This document shows, in pieces, positions 9,052 to 17,477 of a stretch of 64,000 bases of DNA (position 1 is its first letter; every line of letters begins with the position of its first letter). Under the pieces are notes generated by a model that worked only from the letters and a program-made list of their open reading frames with translations, did no database searches and was not told where the DNA came from. Source of the DNA: Anaerobacillus alkaliphilus (lineage in GTDB: Bacteria; Bacillota; Bacilli; Bacillales; Anaerobacillaceae); contig NZ_QOUX01000047.1 of the NCBI RefSeq assembly GCF_004116265.1, positions 605,269-669,268 on the forward strand. The letters are read 5' to 3'. The translations under genes and the position numbers were made by a program.

Positions 9052-9630
9052 TTATTTCACCAGTATCTTATCAATCAAGCCGTAATCTTTCGCTGCTTCT
9101 GCCCCCATAAAATGATCACGGTCTGTATCTCTTTCTATTTTTTCAAGCGGTTGTCCGGATCTTTCTGATAGGATTTGGTTAATTTGACGTTTGTTTTTCA
9201 ATATCCACTCAGTGTGAATAAGTAAGTCAGAAGCTTGCCCCCGGGTTCCACCTAATGGTTGATGTATCATAATCTCGCTATTAGGAAGCGCATATCGTTT
9301 TCCTTTTTCACCAGCGGTTAGTAATACGGCTCCCATACTCGCAGCTAATCCTAGACAAATCGTCGACACCTGAGGTTTAATGAATTGCATCGTATCATAA
9401 ATTGCCATCCCGGCAGTTATAGATCCTCCTGGACTATTAATATATAAATGGATGTCTTTTTCTGGGTCTTCCGAGGCTAAAAATAAAAGTTGAGCAACAA
9501 TTGAGTTTGCTACTTGATCATTAATTTCACTGCCCAGATAAATAATTCGGTCTTTTAATAAGCGAGAGTAAATATCATAAGACCTTTCCCCTAATCTTGT
9601 CTGTTCAATAACCATTGGTGTAAAATTCAT
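9052..9630 (-). CDS. clpP: ClpP-family serine protease paralogue
   Basis: A 192-residue Clp peptidase subunit. The catalytic triad is visible: Ser98 in GLAASMGAV, His123 in [10 protein letters not shown] and Asp172 in DTDRDHF. The N-terminus is short, as in Bacillus ClpP, without a long propeptide. It would form the barrel protease that works with ClpX or ClpC ATPases. It lies 13 bp behind a sigma-factor gene with AAAGGAGGT before the ATG, whereas the housekeeping clpP of bacilli normally stands alone, so this is probably a second, conditionally expressed ClpP. Paralogue status is inferred because the rest of the genome is not visible. Confidence 0.93.
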   Translation of the reverse strand: MNFTPMVIEQTRLGERSYDIYSRLLKDRIIYLGSEINDQVANSIVAQLLFLASEDPEKDIHLYINSPGGSITAGMAIYDTMQFIKPQVSTICLGLAASMGAVLLTAGEKGKRYALPNSEIMIHQPLGGTRGQASDLLIHTEWILKNKRQINQILSERSGQPLEKIERDTDRDHFMGAEAAKDYGLIDKILVK

Positions 9631-9643
9631 GTCTATACCTCCT

Positions 9644-10381
9644 TTATGCAGCTAATTGCTGCAGTGTCATTGGATTCGTCACAGAGTAAACTCTTGTTTG
9701 GCCCTTGCTAATTATTTGAACAACACCCTGACCATCGTTATGTGAGACAATAACGGTCTCATTATTTTCTTCAGTTCGCTGTGAAAATTGGCTTTTTACT
9801 TGGTTTCTAGCTGTAGTTAATAGTGGCCAAGGATTATTCAGACGAATTGACTTTGCGACAAGGTTTACTAAAATTGAAGAATTAAGCGATTCTTCTTCAT
9901 CTTGATCTTTTCTCCTTAAATTCACCCGTGCTCTCCGTAACATGGACTTTACGGCATACTCTGTCATTTGTAACAACTCAGCGATCTCATTGACTTGATA
10001 ATAAAAAACTTCCTTTAACAAAAAAACTTTTACTTGCATTTCAGTAAGATTTGAAACGAGGTACTGAGACAAAGCTAAAACATTTTCGTACCCCGTACGT
10101 GTATCTGGTGTGAGAGTACCTTCAAGATCTGTTATCTGTATCCGCGAATTCTTCCTAATATGATCAATTGTTAGGTGTTTAATTGTTTTCTTTAGATAGC
10201 TACTTGGTAGCGAATGAATATTTAACTTAGTGGAACGTTGACTCTCAAATAGCTTTAATGCAGCTTCTTGAACAACATCTTCTGCATCCCACTTTGAGTT
10301 TGTTACGTAACATGAGAATTTCTTTAAATTTTTATACCAAGAGGTATGATCCTGAAGTTTTTCGTCTAATTGTTCACTCAT
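9644..10381 (-). CDS. ECF-like sigma-70 family sigma factor with C-terminal extension ending in LAA
   Basis: A 245-residue protein. Region 2 appears at residues 20-75 ([15 protein letters not shown], then a DHIRK end), and region 4 with its helix-turn-helix at about 110-155 ([25 protein letters not shown]). A roughly 90-residue extension follows, and its last 50 residues look like a small beta fold ([19 protein letters not shown]). No anti-sigma gene is adjacent. The protein ends TLQQLAA, which resembles the SsrA-type degron recognised by ClpXP, and the next gene encodes a ClpP. Operon membership is seen directly; control by proteolysis is inference. Confidence 0.85.
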   Translation of the reverse strand: MSEQLDEKLQDHTSWYKNLKKFSCYVTNSKWDAEDVVQEAALKLFESQRSTKLNIHSLPSSYLKKTIKHLTIDHIRKNSRIQITDLEGTLTPDTRTGYENVLALSQYLVSNLTEMQVKVFLLKEVFYYQVNEIAELLQMTEYAVKSMLRRARVNLRRKDQDEEESLNSSILVNLVAKSIRLNNPWPLLTTARNQVKSQFSQRTEENNETVIVSHNDGQGVVQIISKGQTRVYSVTNPMTLQQLAA

Positions 10382-10621
10382 TTTGATCCTCCTTTCACTT
10401 TCTTACTTTATAAACGATTTAGAAGCCGAAAAGGATATGGCTAAACAATATTTTTTTATTTACATTATAGTACTGATTTAACTAAATGTGGAATTCTGGA
10501 GAGGTTTAGTCCTATGTTCAATCTGTTTATAGAAATAACTGTGGAGTATTCTGTCATTTATGAGATAATAATGATGAAAAACTAGTGCAATATATCTAAG
10601 ATTTTTAAAGGAGACTTCATA

Positions 10622-11728
10622 GTGACACCAAGGGCTTTCCTACGCATTTTTACAATGTTGGTTGTTTATAACACACTTGTTTTTTATATTGGCTGGAACG
10701 GTTTACTATGGCTTACGACCATTTTTCCAAACCTAGAAGCTATTTTTTATTGGATTGCAATTTACGTATGGGCTTACGCCTATGTATTGACTCGTTTTAT
10801 TCAAGGTTCACTTATAAAAATAATTGGTGCTTACTGGATTGCAGTTGTGCAATATAGTATCATCATACTTCCAATAACAAATTTAGTCACAGTTGTTCTC
10901 TTACTCATGACATATAATCGTGACCAGTTAATTTTTTGGATTGGTACAATCGTCTTTTCTATCTATATACTGATATTTACCTATGGTAGCTATAACGCCT
11001 ATAGCCCTGTCGTAAGAAAGTATCAAATTTCGGTGCCAAAGAACGGTGGAAACTACAAAAAACTTAGAATTGCTGTTGCTTCAGATATGCACTTTGGAAA
11101 TCTTTCAGGTAGGTCTCACCTTCGTAGACTTGTTGATCAGGTAAATCATATAAAACCCGACCTCGTCTTACTTCCCGGCGATATTATTGACGATGATCCA
11201 AAGCCATTTATTGAAAAGAAGATGAGTAAGATGATGAAAGAAATGCATGCACCTCTAGGTATATTTGGAGTACTTGGAAACCATGAATATTACGGGAGAG
11301 CTATCCCACTTTTCGTAAATGAAATGGCTAAACAACATATAAAAATCTTAATGGACGAAGTTGTTTTGATTGATGATAGCTTTTATCTCGTCGGTAGAAA
11401 AGATAAAACAGATCGAAACAGGCTTTCTATTTCTAAGCTTATGGAAACAATTGATCAATCAAAACCAATTATCTTACTTGATCATCAACCGTACGAACTT
11501 GGACAAGCTATGGATAACCATGTCGATATCAGCTTATCTGGTCATACGCATCGTGGCCAAATGGCTCCAAATCATGTTATTACGAAGAGAATGTATGAAC
11601 TTGATTGGGGTTACAAACAGAAAGAACAGCTTCACGCATTTGTATCTTCAGGGTTTGGTTTCTGGGGTCCTCCACTTCGAATAGGTAGTCGATCGGAGAT
11701 CCTTCAAATTGATATTTCATTTGAATAG
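10622..11728 (+). CDS. Membrane-anchored metallophosphoesterase (YkuE/YaeI type)
   Basis: A 368-residue protein starting at GTG 10622 behind AAAGGAGA. About 130 N-terminal residues form four hydrophobic segments. The cytosolic or extracytosolic catalytic domain then shows the calcineurin-like dimetal motifs in order: SDMHFGN, GDIIDDD, GNHEYYGR and SGHTHRGQ. Relatives hydrolyse phosphoesters such as lipid or UDP-sugar pyrophosphates; the substrate here cannot be told. The following DUF2062 gene lies 40 bp downstream on the same strand, suggesting one transcript. Confidence 0.88.
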   Translation: MTPRAFLRIFTMLVVYNTLVFYIGWNGLLWLTTIFPNLEAIFYWIAIYVWAYAYVLTRFIQGSLIKIIGAYWIAVVQYSIIILPITNLVTVVLLLMTYNRDQLIFWIGTIVFSIYILIFTYGSYNAYSPVVRKYQISVPKNGGNYKKLRIAVASDMHFGNLSGRSHLRRLVDQVNHIKPDLVLLPGDIIDDDPKPFIEKKMSKMMKEMHAPLGIFGVLGNHEYYGRAIPLFVNEMAKQHIKILMDEVVLIDDSFYLVGRKDKTDRNRLSISKLMETIDQSKPIILLDHQPYELGQAMDNHVDISLSGHTHRGQMAPNHVITKRMYELDWGYKQKEQLHAFVSSGFGFWGPPLRIGSRSEILQIDISFE

Positions 11729-11768
11729 AAGAGAAAGTTCCCTATAACATTACTATGGTTGGTGTTCA

Positions 11769-12272
11769 ATGATTAATAAACAGCTACGTAAACTCAAGTA
11801 CCTTTGTATAAGACTACTAAGAATAAAAGATAAAGCCCATAGTGTTGCTAGCGGTTTTACTGTTGGTTTTTTGATGAATTTCATCCCGTCATTTGGTTTT
11901 GGACCATTTCTTTCAACGATTAGTCCAAAATTAGTACGTGGAAACCCCGTAGCAGGGTTCATTGGTGGGATCGCCTTTGTCTGGGCATTTCCTTTATTCT
12001 TCTATCTTAACGTTGTTGTTGGAGAAGCTTTGTTACCAATCAGCGTAGAAACGAAGATTGATATCATCCTCGAGGAACTAGAAGAAGGTATTGAGGAACC
12101 AGAGGAAGTCATTAATGCGAGTTTAAAAATCGGTAAAGCTTTTGTTGTTGGTATGTTAACAAATATTCTGTTATTTGGTGTAGGTATATACTTTTTTATC
12201 TATTACATAATAAAAAAGTATCGCCGGGACCTACTAAGGATAGTTCATAAGAATTGGAATTTATCAAAATGA
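11769..12272 (+). CDS. DUF2062 membrane protein
   Basis: A 167-residue protein with a basic N-terminus (KQLRKLKYLCIRLLRIKD), then hydrophobic segments around GFTVGFLMNFIPSFGFGPFL, GGIAFVWAFPLFFYLNVVVG and near the C-terminus (FVVGMLTNILLFGVGIYFFI). The spacing and the F-x-P-x-x-G core match DUF2062, a family of small membrane proteins of unknown role. An acidic loop (EELEEGIEEPEEV) separates the second and third segments. It is followed by a strong terminator. Confidence 0.8.
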   Translation: MINKQLRKLKYLCIRLLRIKDKAHSVASGFTVGFLMNFIPSFGFGPFLSTISPKLVRGNPVAGFIGGIAFVWAFPLFFYLNVVVGEALLPISVETKIDIILEELEEGIEEPEEVINASLKIGKAFVVGMLTNILLFGVGIYFFIYYIIKKYRRDLLRIVHKNWNLSK

Positions 12273-12274
12273 CC

Positions 12275-12311
12275 AGATGCTGCCCGTCAAGTAAGAAGGG
12301 CAGCATCTTTT
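12275..12311 (+). terminator. Terminator after the DUF2062 gene
   Basis: Perfect stem AGATGCTGCCC / GGGCAGCATCT followed by TTT. Confidence 0.85.
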
Positions 12312-12426
12312 AGCTGTTTTATCTAGAAAAAAAATTAAGAACGCTTAGGATCCCGTCCATTCAATCCAAGCGTTTAAAGCTACCACATTAGGTTGTAGGT
12401 TGTAAATCATCTCTTTTAAATTACTG

Positions 12427-12573
12427 TTATAGACTATCTGTATCAATTCTTGGGTTTTCTGGTTCGAGGGCAGCTGTTGCACGAGCATTATCATTGTGTC
12501 GATCGTTTTGGTAATCATCATCTGATTTGTTGTATTTATTTAGATCTTGTGAAGTGTTCTTTTTTTCTGCCAC
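12427..12573 (-). CDS. Small hydrophilic acidic protein (48 aa)
   Basis: A short frame starts at GTG 12573 behind TAGGAGGTGATAAG, an almost perfect ribosome binding site. The product (starts MAEKKNTSQDLNKYNKSDD, ends PRIDTDSL) is very hydrophilic and rich in Asn, Asp and Lys. It has no cysteine and no hydrophobic segment. It resembles the many tiny spore or stress proteins of bacilli, but I recognise no family. The strong ribosome binding site is the main support. Confidence 0.65.
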   Translation of the reverse strand: MAEKKNTSQDLNKYNKSDDDYQNDRHNDNARATAALEPENPRIDTDSL

Positions 12574-12660
12574 CTTATCACCTCCTAGTTGATAATATAT
12601 CCTAAAAACTATTTTCCAAATAAAAGAGCTTTCCTTATCTAAAACATTTATCTCAGGAAG

Positions 12661-12697
12661 TAAAAAAGGACCACTGTGTCAAGTGAATCCTTTTTAC
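12661..12697 (-). terminator. Terminator after mgtC
   Basis: AAAAAGGAttCACT pairs with AGTGgTCCTTTTTT on the minus strand right after the stop codon. Confidence 0.7.
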
Positions 12698-12698
12698 C

Positions 12699-13427
12699 CT
12701 ATGATAAGTTTTCAACTTCTACTTTCTCAACTTCATCCAATGTCTTCAATTGATAAAACACATCAGTAGTAAACATCTCTTTTTTCGTCATAACAACAAA
12801 CGTTAAAAAATATTGAGTGGCTTCTTCTTTCACTTTAACACTACTAATCCGGTAATCAAGACCCTTAATCTGCTTAATTAATTCCGTTAGTTGAACCTCT
12901 TTGGAGGTGTACATACGAACCTTGATCTCTTTTTCCTTAAGACCTTTAGGTCCAATCTTGTCAAGTACCAAAGGTAAAATCTGTACAGCTAAGATTAAGA
13001 AAGCTAAGGTTAAAATCGCTTCTTTATAAAATCCAGCGCCAACGGCAATTCCAATCGCTCCACACACCCATAACATCACGGCTGTTGTAATTCCTGAGAT
13101 AACGTCATTCTTTCGAACAAGAATAACACCACCACCGATAAATCCAATTCCACTTATAACTTGAGCCGCTAAACGTAATGGATCCATCGGTTTTGTGTAA
13201 GCTTCACTATAAAGCTCCGCTGAAAAGATAGAGACAATGGTTAGTAAGCAACTACCAACGGTTAAGATCATCGCGGTTTTTAAGCCAGCTGGCTTATGTT
13301 TCAGTGAACGTTCTAAACCTATAATACTTCCAATTAGTGCAGCAAGCGCGAGTTTCAGTACATTCTCATCATAAAAAAACTCAATTACTGAAGAATAAAA
13401 AAAAGATACAAATACCATATTGAACAC
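12699..13427 (-). CDS. mgtC: MgtC/SapB family membrane protein
   Basis: A 242-residue protein. After an N-terminal hydrophobic start, residues 30-150 carry four membrane segments with the family motifs LIGLERSLKHKPAGLKTAMI, GIGFIGGG and GITTAVMLWVCGAIG. The C-terminal 90 residues form an ACT-like cytosolic domain (IKVRMYTSKEVQLTELIKQI). MgtC proteins are linked to Mg2+ limitation and ATP synthase control in pathogens; the Bacillus homologues are less well understood. Confidence 0.88.
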   Translation of the reverse strand: MFNMVFVSFFYSSVIEFFYDENVLKLALAALIGSIIGLERSLKHKPAGLKTAMILTVGSCLLTIVSIFSAELYSEAYTKPMDPLRLAAQVISGIGFIGGGVILVRKNDVISGITTAVMLWVCGAIGIAVGAGFYKEAILTLAFLILAVQILPLVLDKIGPKGLKEKEIKVRMYTSKEVQLTELIKQIKGLDYRISSVKVKEEATQYFLTFVVMTKKEMFTTDVFYQLKTLDEVEKVEVENLS

Positions 13428-13469
13428 CCCTAAGCAGTACTAGAAAATAAAGTAAGTATGCATTTTAGT

Positions 13470-14570
13470 TTACAACAATGCATCCGCTTCGACAATATCC
13501 AAGTGTAAATGGCCAGGTTTACATAAATCAATTTCATAAGGCACCACAACTTGATTTTGTTCATCTTGAATAATTCTTACCACTGGCCTTCCGACAGAAT
13601 GGAAATTATAGCTTGATACGATGCCAGTCCTTCCATCATTAAGTTTCACCGTGAGTCCTTGAGGGTAGATAGCGATACAATCTCGGAACAACTCTACCTG
13701 CCTAACATCAAACTGTGTCCCACTTCCAGCATAAAGCAATTCTAGCGCTTTATGTGGCAATATAGGCGGTCGATAAACTCGATGGCTAGTTACAGCGTCA
13801 AACACATCAGCAACACTTATAATCTTTGCATACTTATGAATTTCATTCCCTTTTAAATTGCGTGGATATCCGGTACCATCAATTCTTTCATGATGTTGAA
13901 AAGCGCAATGCGCAACAGGAAGCGGTATTTCATGAAGTTTTCTTAATACTTCAAACCCTAACGAACAATGTGTTTTCATATGTTCAAATTCACTTTGGGT
14001 TAATGAACCTGGTTTATTAAGTATCTCCGGCGAAACGTATACTTTTCCTAGATCATGCAACATCGCTCCTATGCCAATTTCTTCGATGTTTTTTAATGGT
14101 AACCCATTAGCAATCGCTAGCTGACATGAGTAAATAGTCACATTCACACTATGCATGTACAAATAATTTTCATGTATTTTTGTAGTAGCTAGTAAATTTA
14201 ACGCTGTTCGATTATCAGATAAACAATGCAATATGTCTTTAAAAATCTTTTGAAAACTTCTAATCGTACGTTCTGACTTCATCATACCTTTAACCTTTGA
14301 GGTTGCTAAATCAGCAATCGTGTGAAGACCCTCAGTAATCAAATTGACAGCTTCTAACCGTAACTCTTCAGGTATGGCTTCAACAATTTCAATTCCCTCA
14401 GATAGTTCATCTTCTATGTAAATAGTAAAAATGTTATATTTCTTGAGTCTGCGGATTAAGCCTTCTGACAGTTCTGTTCCAGCTGCTAGCAGGACTTTCC
14501 CTTTCTCGTTATATATCGTTTTTCCTAGTTTAATTCCCGGCGTTATTTTGTCAACAGTAATTAAACGCAT
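13470..14570 (-). CDS. HD-GYP domain protein (probable cyclic di-GMP phosphodiesterase)
   Basis: A 366-residue cytosolic protein without membrane segments. The metal-binding HD pair is in GAMLHDLGK (residues 172-173), followed by the HHERIDGTGYP motif at about 226-236, which defines the HD-GYP class. A 100-residue N-terminal domain and a small C-terminal PilZ-like or beta domain (TVKLNDGRTGIVSSYN) flank the catalytic core. HD-GYP enzymes cleave cyclic di-GMP. It lies just before the lysine riboswitch region, reading away from it. Confidence 0.88.
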   Translation of the reverse strand: MRLITVDKITPGIKLGKTIYNEKGKVLLAAGTELSEGLIRRLKKYNIFTIYIEDELSEGIEIVEAIPEELRLEAVNLITEGLHTIADLATSKVKGMMKSERTIRSFQKIFKDILHCLSDNRTALNLLATTKIHENYLYMHSVNVTIYSCQLAIANGLPLKNIEEIGIGAMLHDLGKVYVSPEILNKPGSLTQSEFEHMKTHCSLGFEVLRKLHEIPLPVAHCAFQHHERIDGTGYPRNLKGNEIHKYAKIISVADVFDAVTSHRVYRPPILPHKALELLYAGSGTQFDVRQVELFRDCIAIYPQGLTVKLNDGRTGIVSSYNFHSVGRPVVRIIQDEQNQVVVPYEIDLCKPGHLHLDIVEADALL

Positions 14571-14832
14571 TTCTTTCCCTCATTTCTTTTTGCGCTTACC
14601 TAATATTAAACTGAAACCCCAATCAATTAAATGGTTTTTGTCACTTTCTATCGAAAAATATGAAAATTTTTGATATATTGGGTGATAAGACCTAGACAAA
14701 TTACTTGCACTCTAAAAGATAAATTACTGACAAATTTATCATCTCCCACTTTTTTTGTCGTTTTTATTGCAAAAACGCTGACAATTTGATATCTTTGATG
14801 AAAGTTCATATTATTTCTTACTTTAATTTACA
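14571..14832. other. AT-rich intergenic region before the lysine riboswitch
   Basis: No convincing gene. It must contain the promoters for the HD-GYP gene on the left and the dapA leader on the right. I cannot assign their boxes with confidence. Confidence 0.5.
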
Positions 14833-15014
14833 TTGAAGTGATAGAGGCGCAATGACCATTAGTACATATTCTGAGGAGAATGAGCTCTGTTGACGGATTT
14901 CGAAAGGGGAATTTGCCGAAGTAACTAGTGACTCATAAATTAGTTACTGGGCCTGCGATTGAACAAATCCAGGACTGTCGTATAGTGGCGACGCTATATG
15001 GAGGGCTATCTTAC
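14833..15014 (+). promoter_or_regulatory. Lysine riboswitch (L box)
   Basis: The conserved L-box blocks occur in order: GATAGAGGCGCAATGACCA, AGTA, GAGCTCTGTTGACGG, GAAAGGGGAATTTGCCGAAG, TTACTGGGCC, GACTGTCG, and the closing GGAGGGCTATCTTACGC, whose CTATCTT pairs with the opening AAG..ATAG. It lies upstream of dapA, the first committed step of lysine synthesis, and is followed by a terminator. Lysine binding is expected to favour termination. Confidence 0.95.
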
Positions 15015-15042
15015 GCTGGAGTAACCGAGACGTTACCTTTCT

Positions 15043-15075
15043 AGCAACAACGATTCCCTCGTTGTTGCTTTTTGT
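15043..15075 (+). terminator. Riboswitch expression-platform terminator
   Basis: Perfect stem AGCAACAACGA / TCGTTGTTGCT followed by TTTTG, directly after the L box and 100 bp before dapA. Confidence 0.9.
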
Positions 15076-15173
15076 CTTTTTATCGGTGATCTTGTAATTT
15101 AGCTCTATTCAAGAACTTAACTCGTCTTTTATAATGAAGAAGGGCGAAAAACTACTGAATAGAGGTGTGTTCC

Positions 15174-16061
15174 ATGAATTTTGGACAATTATTAACGGCA
15201 ATGGTTACACCATTTGACCAAGAAGGAAAAATTGATTTTGAAGCAACACAATCATTACTAAACCACTTAATCGCAAATGGAACTGATGGAATCGTCGTTG
15301 CCGGAACAACAGGTGAATCACCTACTCTCACAACGAGCGAAAAAGCAGATTTGTTTAAGTTTGTTGTCGAGGTTGTTGCTGGACGTGTATCTGTTATTGC
15401 AGGTACAGGAACGAATAGTACGGCATCTTCCATTGAATTAACTCAAATCGCAAGCCAAGCTGGTGTTGACGGAATTATGCTTGTAGCACCATATTATAAT
15501 AAACCAAGTCAAGAAGGGCTTTATCAACATTTTAAAACAATTGCAGAAACAACTAAGCTACCAGTTATGCTTTATAACATCCCTGGTCGTAGCGTTGTTA
15601 ATATGCAGTTAGATACGATTGTTCGTTTATCACAAATTGAAAATATTGTTTGTATAAAGGAAGCAAGCGGAGATCTTGATGCAATGGCGAACATTATTGA
15701 AAATACGCCAGAGGATTTCTTACTTTATAGCGGGGATGACAGTTTAACACTACCAGTGTTAGCAATCGGCGGACACGGTGTAGTATCCGTTGCCTCTCAT
15801 GTGATTGGAAACGAAATGCAGGACATGATGAACGCATTTCATAATGGTGATACAAAAACTGCTGCCACTCTACACAGACAGCTATTACCAATTATGAAAT
15901 CATTATTTATTGCTCCAAATCCAACGCCTGTAAAAGCTGCTCTAGGTATGATTGGTCAAAACGTAGGTTCAGTTCGCTTACCATTAGTACCACTGACGGA
16001 AGTTGAAAACATGACAGTTTCAGCCGCATTAAAAGCAAAATTATTATCTCCAGCTTTATAA
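15174..16061 (+). CDS. dapA: 4-hydroxy-tetrahydrodipicolinate synthase
   Basis: A 295-residue class I aldolase that condenses pyruvate with aspartate semialdehyde in the diaminopimelate/lysine pathway. The family motifs GTTGESPTL, MLVAPYYNKPSQEG, YNIPGRS and the Schiff-base lysine in CIKEASGD (about residue 160) are present. The ATG at 15174 is preferred over GTG 15165 because AGAGGTG (15161-15167) is spaced six bases from it. Length and motifs are complete. The lysine riboswitch just upstream predicts repression by lysine. It is monocistronic, with a terminator right after it. It may be one of several dapA copies in the genome. Confidence 0.95.
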   Translation: MNFGQLLTAMVTPFDQEGKIDFEATQSLLNHLIANGTDGIVVAGTTGESPTLTTSEKADLFKFVVEVVAGRVSVIAGTGTNSTASSIELTQIASQAGVDGIMLVAPYYNKPSQEGLYQHFKTIAETTKLPVMLYNIPGRSVVNMQLDTIVRLSQIENIVCIKEASGDLDAMANIIENTPEDFLLYSGDDSLTLPVLAIGGHGVVSVASHVIGNEMQDMMNAFHNGDTKTAATLHRQLLPIMKSLFIAPNPTPVKAALGMIGQNVGSVRLPLVPLTEVENMTVSAALKAKLLSPAL

Positions 16062-16063
16062 TG

Positions 16064-16096
16064 AATAAACCCTCCTACTAGTGGGAGGGTTTATTT
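16064..16096 (+). terminator. dapA terminator
   Basis: Stem AAACCCTCC / GGGAGGGTTT with T-rich end. Confidence 0.85.
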
Positions 16097-16127
16097 ATGT
16101 ATTGAAGGACATTTTCTAATGATGTTT

Positions 16128-16255
16128 TACCGTAGGCGTTCCGTTATTTTGCTGTTATGGGCTCTTTTTGACCTGAAAAATGGCCAATTAACGGAACTGG
16201 TGGCCGCGAAACTCAAAAAAGGGCATTTTTCCACTAAATAGCGGAACGTATGACC
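16128..16255. repeat. Noncoding palindromic intergenic repeat candidate
   Basis: The ends carry CGTTCCGTTATTT and the near-complement AAATAGCGGAACG. Inner blocks GGGCTCTTTTTGA and TCAAAAAAGGGC also pair. The region has no reading frame with a start site. It has the shape of an intergenic repeat able to fold as nested hairpins. Confidence 0.5.
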
Positions 16256-16308
16256 GCTAATTTTTCAACCGCTGCATTGCAGTCAAAAAACAGCTTCCTT
16301 CAAATCAT

Positions 16309-16650
16309 CTACTCACCTACAGGACTAAACTCATGCACCCACACTTTCATATTTGGTACCCATGGCATTCCCTTGTGTATGGATAAAATCGCATTTTTAT
16401 ATTCTTCTAATGTTGGATAGCCCTCATCCTGAGCCATTTCATCAGTTAAGTCCCCAAGAGTTTGGCGATAGACCTTATCTACTTTAAACGAGTGGTTATG
16501 TAAGACCATGATCTCCCCTGGATCTGCGTAACGGCCATTCCTTCTCACTGCCCTTTTTTGACCACTTATAATCTTTTCGATATCGGCTGCACCTGTAACC
16601 AATCGGTCGATTTCACATGTTTTTGGCGGTAATTTCTCTTGTTCAGTCAT
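16309..16650 (-). CDS. ASCH-domain protein
   Basis: A 113-residue protein. The segments IISGQKRAVRRNGRYADPGE, FKVDKVYRQTLGDLTDEMAQDEGY and MKVWVHEFSPV follow the ASCH beta-barrel fold, which is related to PUA RNA-binding domains. The product is thought to bind RNA or act in coactivation; the exact role is unknown. It reads alone and its stop lies 50 bp from the palindromic repeat. Confidence 0.75.
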   Translation of the reverse strand: MTEQEKLPPKTCEIDRLVTGAADIEKIISGQKRAVRRNGRYADPGEIMVLHNHSFKVDKVYRQTLGDLTDEMAQDEGYPTLEEYKNAILSIHKGMPWVPNMKVWVHEFSPVGE

Positions 16651-16699
16651 AGTACTCCCTCACTTTCATTCAGTTTTAACCATTATAGCATTAACAATG

Positions 16700-16736
16700 A
16701 AAAAAGATAATTACGCTACCGTAATTATCTTTTTCC
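16700..16736. terminator. Bidirectional terminator
   Basis: Perfect stem AAAGATAATTACG / CGTAATTATCTTT with A and T runs on either side, after the PGQQW repeat protein gene. Confidence 0.8.
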
Positions 16737-16744
16737 TACTACTC

Positions 16745-17371
16745 TTACGTGCACTGGAACGACTGAATTGCTTCTAAGTCAGTTCCGAAGTATACCCATC
16801 TAAATCCAGTCCAACGGTAACCTGCGATAGATCTTCTACCTACAAACGTCGGGTAGAACCAGAATTGTTGTCGGTTCGTTAACCAAACATACGTAAAACG
16901 TCGTAAACATCTTCTAATTGCTCCCGGATCAACAGCGAACACCCCTACTTGCTGTGTTTGTTGTTGTGGTGTAAATGACGGTGGTGGTGTCGTTGGTGGT
17001 CCATCTTGCTGACCTGGTCCTGGTGGTGGTCCTGGCGGCGGTCCTGGTGGTCCCCATTGTTGACCTGGCGGTTGACCCCATGGTGGTCCCCATTGTTGAC
17101 CAGGTTGTTGTCCCCATGGCGGTCCCCATTGTTGACCAGGTTGTTGTCCCCATGGCGGTCCCCACTGTTGGCCAGGTTGTTGTCCCCAAGGTTGGCTAGG
17201 TTGCTGCCACCACTGTTGACCCATTTGTCCTGTACCTTGCCCTGGAAATAAATAATTAAATAACGGATTTAATAATCTTTCGTCTTGTTGCTGATATTGG
17301 CTATGTCCCATTAGTTCATTTGAGTCATACCCATAATGTAAATGTTCATAGTTTGGATACAAATGATGCAC
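16745..17371 (-). CDS. Pro/Gln/Gly/Trp-rich repeat protein, possible spore-surface protein
   Basis: A 208-residue protein. Residues 55-135 are low complexity, with four copies of a 12-residue unit (GPPWGQQPGQQW) and then a PGPPPGPPPGPG tract. The last 65 residues form an ordered domain rich in aromatic and Arg residues (FTYVWLTNRQQFWFYPTFVGRR, then YRWTGFRWVYFG). The N-terminus is Tyr/His-rich. Such proteins in bacilli are often found on spores, but nothing here proves it. AGAAAGGGAGTG before the ATG supports the start. Two long shadow frames arise from the repeats. Confidence 0.7.
   Translation of the reverse strand: MHHLYPNYEHLHYGYDSNELMGHSQYQQQDERLLNPLFNYLFPGQGTGQMGQQWWQQPSQPWGQQPGQQWGPPWGQQPGQQWGPPWGQQPGQQWGPPWGQPPGQQWGPPGPPPGPPPGPGQQDGPPTTPPPSFTPQQQTQQVGVFAVDPGAIRRCLRRFTYVWLTNRQQFWFYPTFVGRRSIAGYRWTGFRWVYFGTDLEAIQSFQCT
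17052..17205 (-). repeat. 36-bp coding tandem repeat
   Basis: The block CCCCAYTGTTG recurs at 17052, 17088, 17124 and 17160, exactly 36 bp apart, encoding the 12-residue unit of the repeat protein. The copies differ at only a few bases, suggesting recent unequal crossing-over or slippage. Confidence 0.9.
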
Positions 17372-17477
17372 TCCCTTTCTTCTAGGCCTACATCATCCTA
17401 TGCATTAGGCAGCGGGCATTCATCTTGTACAAGATAAAAGGGCTTTTGACTAGATCCCTAACAACAGCCCTCTATAT

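Noticed and set aside
17052..17205. CRISPR-like 36-bp spacing.
   Set aside because: The repeats are continuous and in frame in a protein gene, without spacers.
16929..17251. Several long plus- and minus-strand open frames over the Gln/Pro repeat.
   Set aside because: They are shadow frames produced by the 36-bp repeat and have no ribosome binding sites.
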